A stretch of DNA of 52,725 nucleotides from Bacillota bacterium (GCA_023388495.1 JAEWGC010000017.1:1-52725); one strand, 5' to 3'; counted from the stretch's first letter, positions 8,029-16,353 are shown. The notes: generated from the letters alone by a model not told the origin. Numbers and translations: made by a program.

Positions 8029-8928
8029 TTATCTTTTCTTAATTGGAATGTAAATATCCATACATATCTTTTCATATTCCCAATGGTGACAACGTTCGTC
8101 ATAGAATTCAAAGTCTAGTTTGGAGTCATCAATTTCATATCCAGAGTTTGGAAACCATTCTTCTAATATGTATTTCAAAGTGCCTTTAATCGAATTTACA
8201 AAGCTATCATCATTTGAAGCAACAGTAGGAGTTGTAAAAACAGCATAGGTTGCCTCCGGTACTTCAAGTCTATACATGTCAGTTGTTGCTTGATCAAAGT
8301 TACTGACTTCTATGCCTAATATATATGAAAATTCATCAGTTTCCATATTTGTATTTACGCAAATTCCATATTCTCCATGCCTAGGAGGATTTTGTGTATT
8401 ATATAAATACGCTTCCTTGCCTTCTATGTTACACTGATTCCAAAAGGCAGGAATATCTCTAGAATGAGCATTATTTCTCAGGGTAGTTTTAAACTCATAT
8501 CCCACTATTTTAAAAGAATCTCTATTTACTATTTTAGGTTGCATTATGATACCTCCAATTTTATTTGTTCTAACTTTCTTTAAGTCTACCTTTTGTGGAA
8601 AACCTATTGGTGCATGCAATCTATAAAAGCTTGGTGTATATCCAAAGTATTTTTTGAAGGCCTTTGTAAATCCAGCATGAGTTTCAAATCCGGAATCTAA
8701 GGCAATATCAAGTATTTTTTTATTATTACTAAGTTCAGAAAGAGCATATTGAAGTTTTCGCCTTGTTACATATTCCATAACAGGAATCCCAACAAAGCTA
8801 TGGAACACCCTATAATAGTGATAGGTAGAGAAACCTGCAATTTCTGCCAGCTTATCAACTGTTATTTTTTCACCAATATTATCATCAATATAATCTATGG
8901 TCTTTTGTATTAAGTCTACATAATCCAA
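8029..8928 (-). CDS. AraC-family regulator with GyrI-like effector-binding domain
   Basis: 299 residues. Residues about 8-107 are the AraC DNA-binding domain (two helix-turn-helices, ending GYTPSFYR). Residues about 130-299 are a GyrI-like/AraC_E_bind domain, seen from the FKIVGYEFKT start, the PEATYAVFTTP strand and the final ICMDIYIPI strand. Same architecture as the gene at 912-1706 but clearly a different protein. These regulators usually sense bulky hydrophobic or cationic compounds and switch on nearby exporters or modifying enzymes; the nearest candidate is the methyltransferase downstream on the same strand side, a weak link. ATG start at 8928 sits behind a GGAGGGATCC-type site. Confidence 0.88.
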   Translation of the reverse strand: MDYVDLIQKTIDYIDDNIGEKITVDKLAEIAGFSTYHYYRVFHSFVGIPVMEYVTRRKLQYALSELSNNKKILDIALDSGFETHAGFTKAFKKYFGYTPSFYRLHAPIGFPQKVDLKKVRTNKIGGIIMQPKIVNRDSFKIVGYEFKTTLRNNAHSRDIPAFWNQCNIEGKEAYLYNTQNPPRHGEYGICVNTNMETDEFSYILGIEVSNFDQATTDMYRLEVPEATYAVFTTPTVASNDDSFVNSIKGTLKYILEEWFPNSGYEIDDSKLDFEFYDERCHHWEYEKICMDIYIPIKKR

Positions 8929-9244
8929 AGGGGATCCCTCCTTTAAAGAATTAATTTTGTACGATAATAATATGGTAGCATATTTATTAATGAAATCCTT
9001 TTCCTATTTTGCTAAGATAACGATTATTATTTGATGTTTAAATTATGTTAAATATATAAAAATTAGATAGCTTACAGTAAACTGGATAATTAAATAGAGG
9101 TCACATAAACTAACATCAACATTAAGCTAGATTTTGATACACTGGCTATTATAAACTTAATTGTAGAAAAAGGATGGAAGGAATTAGAAGAAAAAGAGAA
9201 GATAGCAGTAGAGGTTATATATTATCCACTTTTCACATATGATT
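8929..9244. other. Intergenic region with a possible decayed reading frame
   Basis: On the plus strand an open stretch of about 55 codons (roughly 9109-9269) reads as a lysine- and glutamate-rich peptide containing KLDFDTLAIINLIVEKGW and ends inside the 3' end of the minus-strand methyltransferase gene. It has no start codon or ribosome binding site. I cannot name a family; it may be a gene fragment or chance. The rest holds the promoter region of the AraC gene. Confidence 0.3.
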
Positions 9245-10000
9245 CTATTTACGATATGCCTCAAAAGTAATAATCTGATTATTATCTGTAGGATAAATAC
9301 CAAATTTATAATCAGAAGAAATAATAATATCACTAAATCCAATTTTCTCCAAAATCAATCTAAATTCTTCTACGCCATACCATTTTAATGGAAATCGCTC
9401 TAATTCGGTTTGTATCAATTGATTCTTGTGCCATTTTTCATATCGGAAATGAGAAACTGTATATTGATCAATGAAGTTAACTTCCATCAGTGACTCATTT
9501 AAGGTTATGAAATCTCCTCTAGGAGTGCTCCAGGTTCTTGTTGAAGTATGCCCAATATTAAAATCCGATTGCATAAATATATCAACAATAAGACGTCCGC
9601 CTATGGAAAGATGTTCATAGAAGCATTTTAATCCATTAATAGCATCTATTGAATTTTCTAGTAATAGAAAAGAGCCTGTAGGAATAATAATTGCCTCGTA
9701 TTTATGAGGGAGAGAAAAAGATTGCATTTTTTCCTCATAAAGATCAGCTTTTAATCCCCTTTCTTTACAGTGAAATTTACATAAATCCAACATTTCAGGA
9801 GAGGAATCTATGGCATCTACAATAAATCCTTTCTCTAGCAGGGGAATTAAGATGCGGCCTGTTCCTACTGCCGGTTCAAGAATCCTTCCTTTGATATCCT
9901 TAAGCCTTTCCATGTAAAATTCCACATCTCCAAATGAATGTCCAATAGGTTTATCTATATTGTATACTTCTGTAGAAAGCTTACTATAAAAACTAAACAT
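9245..10000 (-). CDS. Class I SAM-dependent methyltransferase
   Basis: 251 residues. Motif I is ILEPAVGTGRI near residue 41-51, followed by the acidic end of strand 2 (VDAIDSSPEML) and a motif-4-like segment YEAIIIPTGSFLLL. The protein resembles small-molecule methyltransferases of the Methyltransf_25 type rather than DNA or rRNA enzymes, as no NPPY/DPPY or rRNA-binding domain is present. The substrate is unknown. ATG at 10000 lies behind an AAGGAGG site on the minus strand. It stands alone; no partner gene suggests a pathway. Confidence 0.85.
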   Translation of the reverse strand: MFSFYSKLSTEVYNIDKPIGHSFGDVEFYMERLKDIKGRILEPAVGTGRILIPLLEKGFIVDAIDSSPEMLDLCKFHCKERGLKADLYEEKMQSFSLPHKYEAIIIPTGSFLLLENSIDAINGLKCFYEHLSIGGRLIVDIFMQSDFNIGHTSTRTWSTPRGDFITLNESLMEVNFIDQYTVSHFRYEKWHKNQLIQTELERFPLKWYGVEEFRLILEKIGFSDIIISSDYKFGIYPTDNNQIITFEAYRK

Positions 10001-10180
10001 ACTATTCTACCTCCTTATGATAGTTATAAATAAATGCTTTATCTTAGTTTAAACATAGGATAGGCATCTCCTTTCTTAAATGATATTCTTAAAGCTAATA
10101 TATCATTTAAAAGAACTACTTTCTTATCCTATCTTGCTAATTCAAAAAAATTAAGATAATCATTATAAAAGAAAAAGATA
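10001..10180. other. Non-coding stretch with nested inverted repeats
   Basis: Perfect 11-bp arms at 10076-10086 and 10100-10110 are enclosed by a 6-bp outer pair (10057-10062 / 10125-10130). The whole 75-base block could fold as one hairpin. No T-run follows. It might be a small palindromic element or only chance in AT-rich DNA. No gene is seen here. Confidence 0.35.
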
Positions 10181-10345
10181 GTGATTTTTATTTCAGATGA
10201 TGTTTATACTAAACAACAAATATGCAAACATCTGGTATCTTACCAGCATCTATCTGATGATACGGCCATTGAAAATACTGATATATTAGAATGTATTCGA
10301 AAGGTTGGATTTATTCAGTATGGTATCTTTATGCTTTGGGAATAG
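10181..10345 (+). pseudogene. N-terminal remnant of a YcaQ-like winged-helix protein
   Basis: A 54-codon frame from GTG 10181 to TAG 10343-10345 contains a helical start (KQQICKHLVSYQHL) and then ECIRKVGFIQY, which resembles the LxxIxxLGxIQxDP(I)NV block near the start of YcaQ/HTH_42 DNA glycosylase-like proteins. The usual DPxNVV that should follow is lost and the frame stops. Intact members have about 350-400 residues, so over 80% is missing. There is no good ribosome binding site. The family match is from memory of the motif and is moderate. Confidence 0.4.
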
Positions 10346-10372
10346 AAATCTGTTGTGATAAAATAAATTTAT

Positions 10373-10401
10373 TTGACGTATTCACTAACAAACATTATAC
10401 T
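10373..10401 (+). promoter_or_regulatory. Promoter of the queT-queF operon
   Basis: TTGACG at 10373-10378 and TATACT at 10396-10401 are separated by exactly 17 bp. Transcription would start near 10408, about 20 bases ahead of the riboswitch aptamer. Confidence 0.7.
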
Positions 10402-10426
10402 ATATTAAGAAAACTATAACTAAATA

Positions 10427-10467
10427 AGACAGTTCGCAACCATCCTGTCTATAAACAAAACTAAGGG
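10427..10467 (+). promoter_or_regulatory. preQ1-I riboswitch aptamer
   Basis: A 6-bp P1 stem (AGACAG 10427-10432 with CTGTCT 10445-10450) encloses a 12-nt loop TTCGCAACCATC, followed by the A-rich tail ATAAACAAAACTAAGGG (10451-10467). Stem size, the CGCA..ACC loop and the AACAAAAC(T)AAGGG tail closely match the preQ1-I class, the smallest natural aptamers. The following genes queT and queF handle queuosine precursors, which confirms the call. Binding of preQ1 should stabilise the pseudoknot and favour the terminator downstream, turning the operon off. Confidence 0.85.
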
Positions 10468-10474
10468 TCTGTAG

Positions 10475-10517
10475 ATAAAAACACTTTGTTTTTATAGGGC
10501 ACTTTGTGCCCTTTTTT
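10475..10517 (+). terminator. Riboswitch expression platform: intrinsic terminator
   Basis: GGGCAC (10497-10502) pairs with GTGCCC (10506-10511) and is followed by six T. An upstream hairpin with 8-bp arms (10475-10482 / 10488-10495) lies between aptamer and terminator and is a candidate for the competing fold. Confidence 0.8.
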
Positions 10518-10613
10518 GTTGTGTAAAACATAATAGTATTTCTTAGTCTATTGTTTATGGGATATAGAGAACTTTTCTTATTTAGAATTTACTAAAATTA
10601 AGGAGAGATAAGA

Positions 10614-11105
10614 ATGAATATTAAACCATCAGCAGTAGGTAAAGAAACTATGACTAAAAAGGTAGCCATATCAGGAGTAACAGTAGGTCTTTATGTGGTA
10701 TTAATGTATTTGACTCAAGGTTTTGCCTTTGGACAATATCAGATAAGAATAGCAACGTCATTCTATAGCCTTAGTGCAATTTACCCATTTTTAATAGTTC
10801 CTTTAGCAGTAGGAAATATGATAAGTAATATACTTATGGGAGGACTAGGATTTTTTGATATATTAGGAGGATTAATAGTAGGGATTGTTACTACTACATC
10901 CATTTATTTAGTGAAAATATTAAAATTAAATGACTGGTTTATAGCTATTCCAATAATTTTCGGACCAGGATTAATAGTGCCTATATGGCTTTCAATTATA
11001 CTAAATATACCTTATGAGGTACTGGCAACCAGTTTATGTATTGGACAAATTATTCCAGGAATAGTGGGTACTATTCTCGTAAAACAATTGAGAAATAGAA
11101 TATAA
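10614..11105 (+). CDS. queT: QueT-family transporter for queuosine precursor
   Basis: 163 residues, strongly hydrophobic, with about five membrane helices and the QYQIRIATSFYSLSAIYPF segment of the QueT (DUF988) family. QueT is the substrate-binding S-component of an ECF-type importer for queuosine precursors such as preQ1 or queuine; it would work with a general EcfAA'T module encoded elsewhere. ATG at 10614 behind AAGGAGA. It lies directly after a preQ1-I riboswitch and terminator and is followed by queF after 26 bases, so the two form one riboswitch-controlled operon. Confidence 0.88.
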   Translation: MNIKPSAVGKETMTKKVAISGVTVGLYVVLMYLTQGFAFGQYQIRIATSFYSLSAIYPFLIVPLAVGNMISNILMGGLGFFDILGGLIVGIVTTTSIYLVKILKLNDWFIAIPIIFGPGLIVPIWLSIILNIPYEVLATSLCIGQIIPGIVGTILVKQLRNRI

Positions 11106-11131
11106 ATTTAATAGAGATGGAGGATATAGAT

Positions 11132-11629
11132 ATGTTTGGAAGAAAAGAAGAAGAGTTAGAAGGAGTAACATTATTAGGAAATCAGGGGACAAACTATAAT
11201 TATAGCTACAATCCATCTGTTTTAGAAACATTTGAAAATAAACACAAAGAAAATGATTATTTTGTAAAGTTTAATTGTCCAGAATTTACAAGTCTTTGTC
11301 CTAAGACAGGACAACCAGACTTTGCATCAGTATATATATCCTATGTTCCAGAAAATCTTATGGTAGAAAGCAAGTCTTTAAAGCTTTATCTTTTTAGCTT
11401 TAGAAATCATGGAGACTTTCACGAAGATTGTATGAATATAATAATGAAAGATTTAATAAAGATTTTAGATCCAAAGTATATTGAAGTATGGGGAAAATTT
11501 ACACCCAGAGGAGGAATTTCTATTGACCCATATTGTAATTACGGCAAAGAGGGGAGTAAGTGGAAAGATGTAGCTGAAAGGAGATTGTTTTATCACGATA
11601 TGAATCCAGAGAATATAGACAATAGATAA
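11132..11629 (+). CDS. queF: preQ0 reductase QueF
   Basis: 165 residues, the length of the short single-domain QueF. The NADPH-dependent enzyme reduces 7-cyano-7-deazaguanine (preQ0) to preQ1. The catalytic cysteine lies in FTSLCPKTGQPDF, whose Asp is the proton donor; LKLYLFSFRNHGDFHED is the QueF signature and GGISIDPYCNYG closes the domain. I place the start at ATG 11132, not 11117: GGAGG at 11119-11123 then has 8-base spacing, and the protein begins FGRKEEELEGVTLLGNQG as in the family. Second gene of the queT operon. Confidence 0.93.
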   Translation: MFGRKEEELEGVTLLGNQGTNYNYSYNPSVLETFENKHKENDYFVKFNCPEFTSLCPKTGQPDFASVYISYVPENLMVESKSLKLYLFSFRNHGDFHEDCMNIIMKDLIKILDPKYIEVWGKFTPRGGISIDPYCNYGKEGSKWKDVAERRLFYHDMNPENIDNR

Positions 11630-11745
11630 TAATTTTAAGTTGTTTGAAAGCTAAATTATAGAAAACTTTTATCTGACTTTGGGTAGAATAGGAAAAGTTA
11701 AGAAAGTTGTAACATATACTCATTCAATTAAATATCTTAATAGGG

Positions 11746-11782
11746 AAAGCAGTAGATTGTTTACATAATAATCTACTGCTTT
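11746..11782. terminator. 13-bp hairpin terminator after queF
   Basis: Perfect arms at 11746-11758 and 11770-11782 end in TTT and AT-rich DNA. It lies about 115 bases after the queF stop and about 95 before the next gene. Confidence 0.6.
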
Positions 11783-11876
11783 TAATTATTTGGAATTTTA
11801 CAAGTTTATATCATAATAGGGCGTTGTATGATAGTATTATGATATAAGGGGTAATTATAAAGTAAGGGGTGATTTT

Positions 11877-12650
11877 ATGTGGAATAGAGAATCTATTAAA
11901 AATTATGCAAAGGATTTTTTGAGAAAACATTATTGGAAAGCATTTTTAGTATGCCTTATTGTAGCTATATTAACGGCAAACGGTGGCGGTACTGGTAATC
12001 GAGTAAAGATTTCAGACAGATATTATGAAAATCAAATGACTATTAGGCCAGAAAATAAAGTAGCCATAGAATTTGAAAATCCTATATCTCGATTTATAAT
12101 TAAAGGCTTTAATAGATCTCCTGTATTTTTTATTTCATGGGCTGCATTACCAATAATTATTATTTTGTTCATAGCACTACTTATAACGATAGGCTATGCT
12201 CTTGAAGTAGGAAAAAATCGATTTTTCCTGCGAGGATTTAAGGATGATGTGGATCTAAAGAATTTATTTTCAACCTTTAATTCAATGGAATATTGGGGAA
12301 TTATAAAAACGCAGTTTATTAGGGGATTATATAATTTCTTATGGTCTCTATTATTAATAATACCAGGAATAATAAAGTCTTATGAATATAGAATGGTGCC
12401 ATATATTTTGTCTGAAGAACCTAACTTACCATCTAATGAAGTTATAAGAAGAAGTAGAGAAATGACAGATGGGCATAAAATGGATATGTTTGTATTAGAC
12501 TTATCTTTTTTGGGGTGGTATATATTGGGTGCAATTTTCTTTGGTATAGGAGGAATATTTGTTAATCCTTATAAAGAAGCTACTATGGCCAAATTATATA
12601 ATATCTTATCTGGTAATGATAGGATAGATGATATTGAATTTATAGAATAA
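11877..12650 (+). CDS. DUF975 family integral membrane protein
   Basis: 257 residues. A short cytoplasmic N-terminus (NRESIKNYAKDFLRKHYWKAF) leads into a first helix (about 23-40), a polar loop, then further helices near 85-110, 150-170 and 210-230. The block FLRGFKDDVDLKNLF followed by LLIIPGIIKSYEYRMVPYIL and a late DGHKMDMFVLDLSFLGWY is characteristic of DUF975. Function is unknown. ATG at 11877 behind AAGGGGTGA. Flanked by hairpins on both sides, so it is probably transcribed alone. Confidence 0.85.
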   Translation: MWNRESIKNYAKDFLRKHYWKAFLVCLIVAILTANGGGTGNRVKISDRYYENQMTIRPENKVAIEFENPISRFIIKGFNRSPVFFISWAALPIIIILFIALLITIGYALEVGKNRFFLRGFKDDVDLKNLFSTFNSMEYWGIIKTQFIRGLYNFLWSLLLIIPGIIKSYEYRMVPYILSEEPNLPSNEVIRRSREMTDGHKMDMFVLDLSFLGWYILGAIFFGIGGIFVNPYKEATMAKLYNILSGNDRIDDIEFIE

Positions 12651-12658
12651 AATTTATG

Positions 12659-12696
12659 AATCCACAATACTTTTAAAGTTTTGTGGATTTTATTTT
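12659..12696 (+). terminator. Terminator of the DUF975 gene
   Basis: Nine-base perfect arms (12659-12667 / 12681-12689) followed by TTATTTTTT. Confidence 0.75.
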
Positions 12697-12746
12697 TTAA
12701 AAAACTATAGCTATTTCATGTGTTTAATATCTGGAAAGTTTTATTA

Positions 12747-12775
12747 GGATAAGAAATTTTCGAATACACATAATA
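12747..12775 (+). promoter_or_regulatory. Candidate σG promoter of tlp
   Basis: GGATA (12747-12751) fits the GnATR -35 box and CATAATA (12769-12775) fits CATnnTA, with a 17-bp spacer. Forespore σG control is what is expected for tlp. Confidence 0.6.
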
Positions 12776-12824
12776 AAAATGATGTAAAACTTTTATAAAA
12801 ACTATAAGATAAGGAGAGGTAAAT

Positions 12825-13058
12825 ATGAGAAATAAACCAAAACCAGATGATAGAAGAGATAATGTTGAAAAAATACAATTTAATATTGATAACACTATTA
12901 AAAATTATAACTTAGCAGAAGAAGTGATTTCAAAAACAGATGATGAACAAATGAAAGAAGACTTAAGAGAAAAAAATAAGAGAAGAGAAGAATCTCTAAA
13001 GGGAATGAAAGAGGAAATTAAGGAAGAAGCTATAGCAAGGGAAAATAATTATAAATAA
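12825..13058 (+). CDS. tlp: Small acid-soluble spore protein Tlp
   Basis: 77 residues, highly charged and without cysteine. The start (KPKPDDRRDNVEKIQ), the middle AEEVISKTDDEQ, the NKRREESLKGMKEEIKEEA helix and the ending ARENNYK all follow the Tlp family. The protein is made in the forespore and packed in the spore core. Despite its name it has no thioredoxin active site. ATG at 12825 follows AAGGAGAGG. A candidate σG promoter lies 50 bases upstream and a strong terminator follows. It is the best direct evidence in this window that the organism forms endospores. Confidence 0.93.
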   Translation: MRNKPKPDDRRDNVEKIQFNIDNTIKNYNLAEEVISKTDDEQMKEDLREKNKRREESLKGMKEEIKEEAIARENNYK

Positions 13059-13063
13059 TGAGA

Positions 13064-13102
13064 AAAAATAAAACATAAGTATTTTGCTTATGTTTTATTT
13101 TT
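13064..13102. terminator. Bidirectional terminator between tlp and the FNT channel gene
   Basis: Sixteen-base arms (13064-13079 / 13087-13102), A-rich on the left and T-rich on the right, form a long perfect stem with a 7-nt loop. The last codons of the channel gene overlap the right arm. Confidence 0.8.
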
Positions 13103-13877
13103 TTCTCGTTGGAAGTATATAAGCAATATAATAAACCACAGGTATTATTACTCCCCCTCCAAGGATATTTCCTAATGTCACTGGAAGTAAATTTGAAATA
13201 AGTATATTAGTCCAACTAATGTTAAGGCCAGCAAACTTTGCTAAGGGTAAAAAGAACATGTTTGCTACACTATGCTCATATCCAGATAAAACAAATAGCA
13301 TTATAGGGAACCACATACCAAATACCCTTGAAACTATATCTTGAGCTGCTGCAGCTACCCATACACCAAGGCAGACTAATATATTACAGAGTATTCCTCT
13401 AAGAAATGCAGCTTGAAAACTTAAAGATGTCTTAGCGGTTCCTACACTTAAGGTAAAGTCCAATATACTTTTGCCTACAAGTTGGGATTTATATATGATA
13501 TATGCTAGTATAAGAGAGCCAATAAAGTTACCTAAATAGACTAAGATCCAATTTCTTAACATTCCTTGTAAGGATATTTTTCTATCCATTAAAGCCATTG
13601 TCATCAAATTATTCCCAGTGAAGAGTTCGGAGCCAGAAAAAATCACTAACATTAAACCAACAGGAAATACAAAACCTCCAAAAAATTTAGTCAAGCCAAG
13701 ATCTATATTACTAAGAGTCTGAGAAGCTACAATATATGCATAGCCGCCAAGTCCCACATAGACTCCAGCCATTATCCCAAGAATTAGTAGCCTAGTTACA
13801 GATAGACTTGCCTTTGTCTCCGCAGAGGCAATTATTGATTTTGCAACTTCGGAAGGTGCAAGAAATCTCTTTTCCAT
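13095..13877 (-). CDS. Formate/nitrite transporter (FNT) family channel
   Basis: 260 residues with six membrane helices. FNT marks: FSGSELFTGNNL (helix 2 region), VYLGNFIGS, the SGYEHSVANMFF loop with the conserved central His, and LLPVTLGNILGG near the end. FNT channels are pentamers that pass small monovalent anions: formate (FocA), nitrite (NirC) or hydrosulfide (HSC). The anion is not set by what I can see, and no pyruvate-formate lyase, nitrite reductase or sulfite reductase gene is adjacent. ATG at 13877. It diverges from the two-component genes at 14083-16117, which might control it. Confidence 0.88.
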   Translation of the reverse strand: MEKRFLAPSEVAKSIIASAETKASLSVTRLLILGIMAGVYVGLGGYAYIVASQTLSNIDLGLTKFFGGFVFPVGLMLVIFSGSELFTGNNLMTMALMDRKISLQGMLRNWILVYLGNFIGSLILAYIIYKSQLVGKSILDFTLSVGTAKTSLSFQAAFLRGILCNILVCLGVWVAAAAQDIVSRVFGMWFPIMLFVLSGYEHSVANMFFLPLAKFAGLNISWTNILISNLLPVTLGNILGGGVIIPVVYYIAYILPTRKK

Positions 13878-14082
13878 ATATAATACCTACTTTCATATTT
13901 TATGATAAAATTATTCTGCAATAGTATTTTATCTCTATATCTAAAAATAATACAAGAATAAAGACTGGGACTCCTTACCAAAAAAACAAAGCAGTATCTA
14001 TCATTATAAAGATTAAGTTTTAATACTATGTTATAATAGAAATAGATTTATAAAATATAATATAGCATAGGAGATTTTGCAT

Positions 14083-15483
14083 ATGGCTATAAACTATTTT
14101 CTTTTATACTTAATATATGGATTTGCGTTTATTAATATGGGCATATTTTCTATTCAAGGAAAATCTACAGAAGTAACTAATCTTCCACTGGTAAAATCAT
14201 TAAAGTATCTTGGTTACTTTGGAATTAGCCATGGTATTACAGAATGGATTACAATGATTGAAGTTCTAGGCATTTATTCTGATTTATATGTTTTTTTGTT
14301 TATTATAAAATATATCTTAAAGGCAGTTTCTTTCGTATACTTAATAGTTTTTGGAGCTAGTTTACTACCTCTTAGGAACAGACATAAGAAGGTAGTCCTA
14401 AAAATTCCCATTGTTTTATTTATAATATGGTTTATAGGTTTCCTTTTAATATCTATTTATTATGGACAAGACTATCTTATTTTAAATCCAAAATACAATA
14501 TTATAATGTTAAGATATTTGATGGCATTTTCAGGAGGAACAGTATCTGCTATTGCCCTATATTTAAATGGCAAAGCAATAGAAAAAAGAAAATCTAATAG
14601 TATGGCAGAAAGATACAAGAGTTTAGCGGCTATGTTTCTAATTTATGGGTTCTTAGATGGTGTTTTTGTGAAAAAAATGAATTTTTTTCCCGCAAATATT
14701 ATTAATGATGAGCTGTTTTTAAATATTTTTGGATTTCCAATTCAAATATTAAAAGCAACCGTGGGAATAACAATTAATTTTTTATTAATTAAAGTAATAG
14801 ATACTTTTGGCTGGGAGCAGAAAGAAAAATTAGATAAACTACAAAAACATAGAATAGCTTCTGAAGAAAGAAGAAAATTAGGGTTAGAGGTGCATGATAG
14901 TATTATACAGGCTTTATACGCTGCTGGCTTAAAGGTAGAATATTTAATGAGGAATAAGGAAGAAAATAAAAGTGAGTTAATCTTGAAAGAAATAAAGGTT
15001 GATTTGAATAATACAATAGATAAGACTAGAGAATTTTTATCATCAAGTACATTGAAGATTGTGGAGATAGAAGATTTAAATTACAGTCTTCAGCAATTAA
15101 TAAGTAAATTTAATGAAAATCAAGATATACAAATAGATTTTAAAAGCAGTACATCTATAGTAGATTATGGACATTTATCTCCAGAGAAATCTACACAAAT
15201 TTATTATATTGTACAGGAAGCCATTAGCAATATAACTAAACACTCTAAGGCCACCTATGGGCAAGTCTTTTTAGATGCTAAGTATGACTATCTATATATT
15301 AAGATACTAGATAATGGCGTAGGAATTTCTATTAATAATATAAATTCTGAAAGACAATTTGGCATTAGCTCCATGAAAGAGCGAGCTAAGAGGGTTGGGG
15401 GAGTGCTTAACATTGATACACTAACAAAGGGTACGAAAGTTGAGCTTATGATACCTTGGGAGGAATCTAAAAATGCAGAATAA
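14083..15483 (+). CDS. Membrane sensor histidine kinase, NarL/DegS-type
   Basis: 466 residues. The first 250 residues hold about seven membrane helices, a sensor of the 7TM kind without a known ligand domain. The HisKA_3 dimerisation motif is ERRKLGLEVHDSIIQAL with phospho-acceptor His271. The ATPase domain shows QEAISNITKHSKA (N box), DNGVGI (G1) and GISSMKERAKRVGG (G2). I chose ATG 14083 over an upstream TTG at 14077 because AGGAGA (14069-14074) then has an 8-base spacing. The last 11 bases overlap the regulator gene, showing translational coupling. Confidence 0.9.
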   Translation: MAINYFLLYLIYGFAFINMGIFSIQGKSTEVTNLPLVKSLKYLGYFGISHGITEWITMIEVLGIYSDLYVFLFIIKYILKAVSFVYLIVFGASLLPLRNRHKKVVLKIPIVLFIIWFIGFLLISIYYGQDYLILNPKYNIIMLRYLMAFSGGTVSAIALYLNGKAIEKRKSNSMAERYKSLAAMFLIYGFLDGVFVKKMNFFPANIINDELFLNIFGFPIQILKATVGITINFLLIKVIDTFGWEQKEKLDKLQKHRIASEERRKLGLEVHDSIIQALYAAGLKVEYLMRNKEENKSELILKEIKVDLNNTIDKTREFLSSSTLKIVEIEDLNYSLQQLISKFNENQDIQIDFKSSTSIVDYGHLSPEKSTQIYYIVQEAISNITKHSKATYGQVFLDAKYDYLYIKILDNGVGISINNINSERQFGISSMKERAKRVGGVLNIDTLTKGTKVELMIPWEESKNAE

Positions 15484-16117
15484 GATAAAGGTTCTATTAG
15501 TAGATGATCATAGTGTAGTTAGAGATGGATTGAGATTGTTGTTAGAGTTACATGAAGAACTAGAAGTATGTGGAGAAGCAGCAACATTAAAAGAGGCTAT
15601 TGTTATGACGATTAACACTAATCCAGACGTTATTTTATTAGATTTTAAACTTCCAGATGGCGATGGAGTAAGTGGTTGTATTAGTATAAAAAGTTTATTT
15701 CCTGATATTAAAATTATTATTTTGACTGCCTATGCAGAAGATAATATAGTAATGGAAACAATTAGAGCAGGGGCTGATGGTTATCTATTAAAAAATATTG
15801 AATCTGAAGAACTAATAAAAAACATATTATGCGTATATGATGGAGAATCTGTATTGGATCCTTCTGTTACTGAGGGAGTTTTTAATAGCATAAAATTAGA
15901 TAATCAAAAAAATGAAGAAGATTCAGAGCTAAGTCCCAAGGAGACAAAAATACTACAAGCTCTGAGTTTAGGTAGAACTAATAAAGAAATAGCAGATATG
16001 TTATCGATTTCAGATAAAACTGTTCGGAATTACATTAGCAATATCTTTAAAAAAATAAATGTTTCTAATAGGACAGAAGCAGCTACCTATTGGATCAGAA
16101 AAAAGAATTTAAAATAG
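15473..16117 (+). CDS. NarL/FixJ-family response regulator
   Basis: 214 residues. Receiver domain 1-125 with acidic pair DD11-12, phospho-acceptor Asp57 in DVILLDFKLPDGDG, the Thr of ILTAYAED and the Lys of YLLKNI. A LuxR/GerE helix-turn-helix follows (about 150-207: LSPKETKILQALSLGRTNKEIAD). It pairs with the overlapping kinase gene upstream. Likely targets are nearby: the divergent FNT channel gene (13095-13877) or the MATE exporter downstream; the sequence does not decide. Confidence 0.92.
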   Translation: MQNKIKVLLVDDHSVVRDGLRLLLELHEELEVCGEAATLKEAIVMTINTNPDVILLDFKLPDGDGVSGCISIKSLFPDIKIIILTAYAEDNIVMETIRAGADGYLLKNIESEELIKNILCVYDGESVLDPSVTEGVFNSIKLDNQKNEEDSELSPKETKILQALSLGRTNKEIADMLSISDKTVRNYISNIFKKINVSNRTEAATYWIRKKNLK

Positions 16118-16243
16118 GACAAATGTACCTAGTATAGGGACAAAATTCAGAATATGAAATTTCTTTTAGTGATGATATCTTATAAATAAGAAACGATCAT
16201 ATTTACACAAAAGATAAAAAAATAGTTTAAGAACAAAAGAGGA

Positions 16244-16286
16244 AGAAGCCGGTTTACTTTGATGTAAACTGGCTTCTAATTTTTTC
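16244..16286 (+). terminator. Terminator of the two-component operon
   Basis: Fourteen-base arms (16244-16257 / 16264-16277, one G-T pair) followed by AATTTTTT. Confidence 0.85.
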
Positions 16287-16324
16287 TCTATCATTAATCC
16301 TGAGTGGCAAGTACACAAAAAATA

Positions 16325-16353
16325 TTGACTGTTATTTAATCTTTATGTATAAT
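16325..16353 (+). promoter_or_regulatory. Promoter of the MATE exporter gene
   Basis: TTGACT at 16325-16330 and TATAAT at 16348-16353 with exactly 17 bp between. This predicts a start near 16360 and a leader of about 94 bases before the ATG. Confidence 0.75.
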
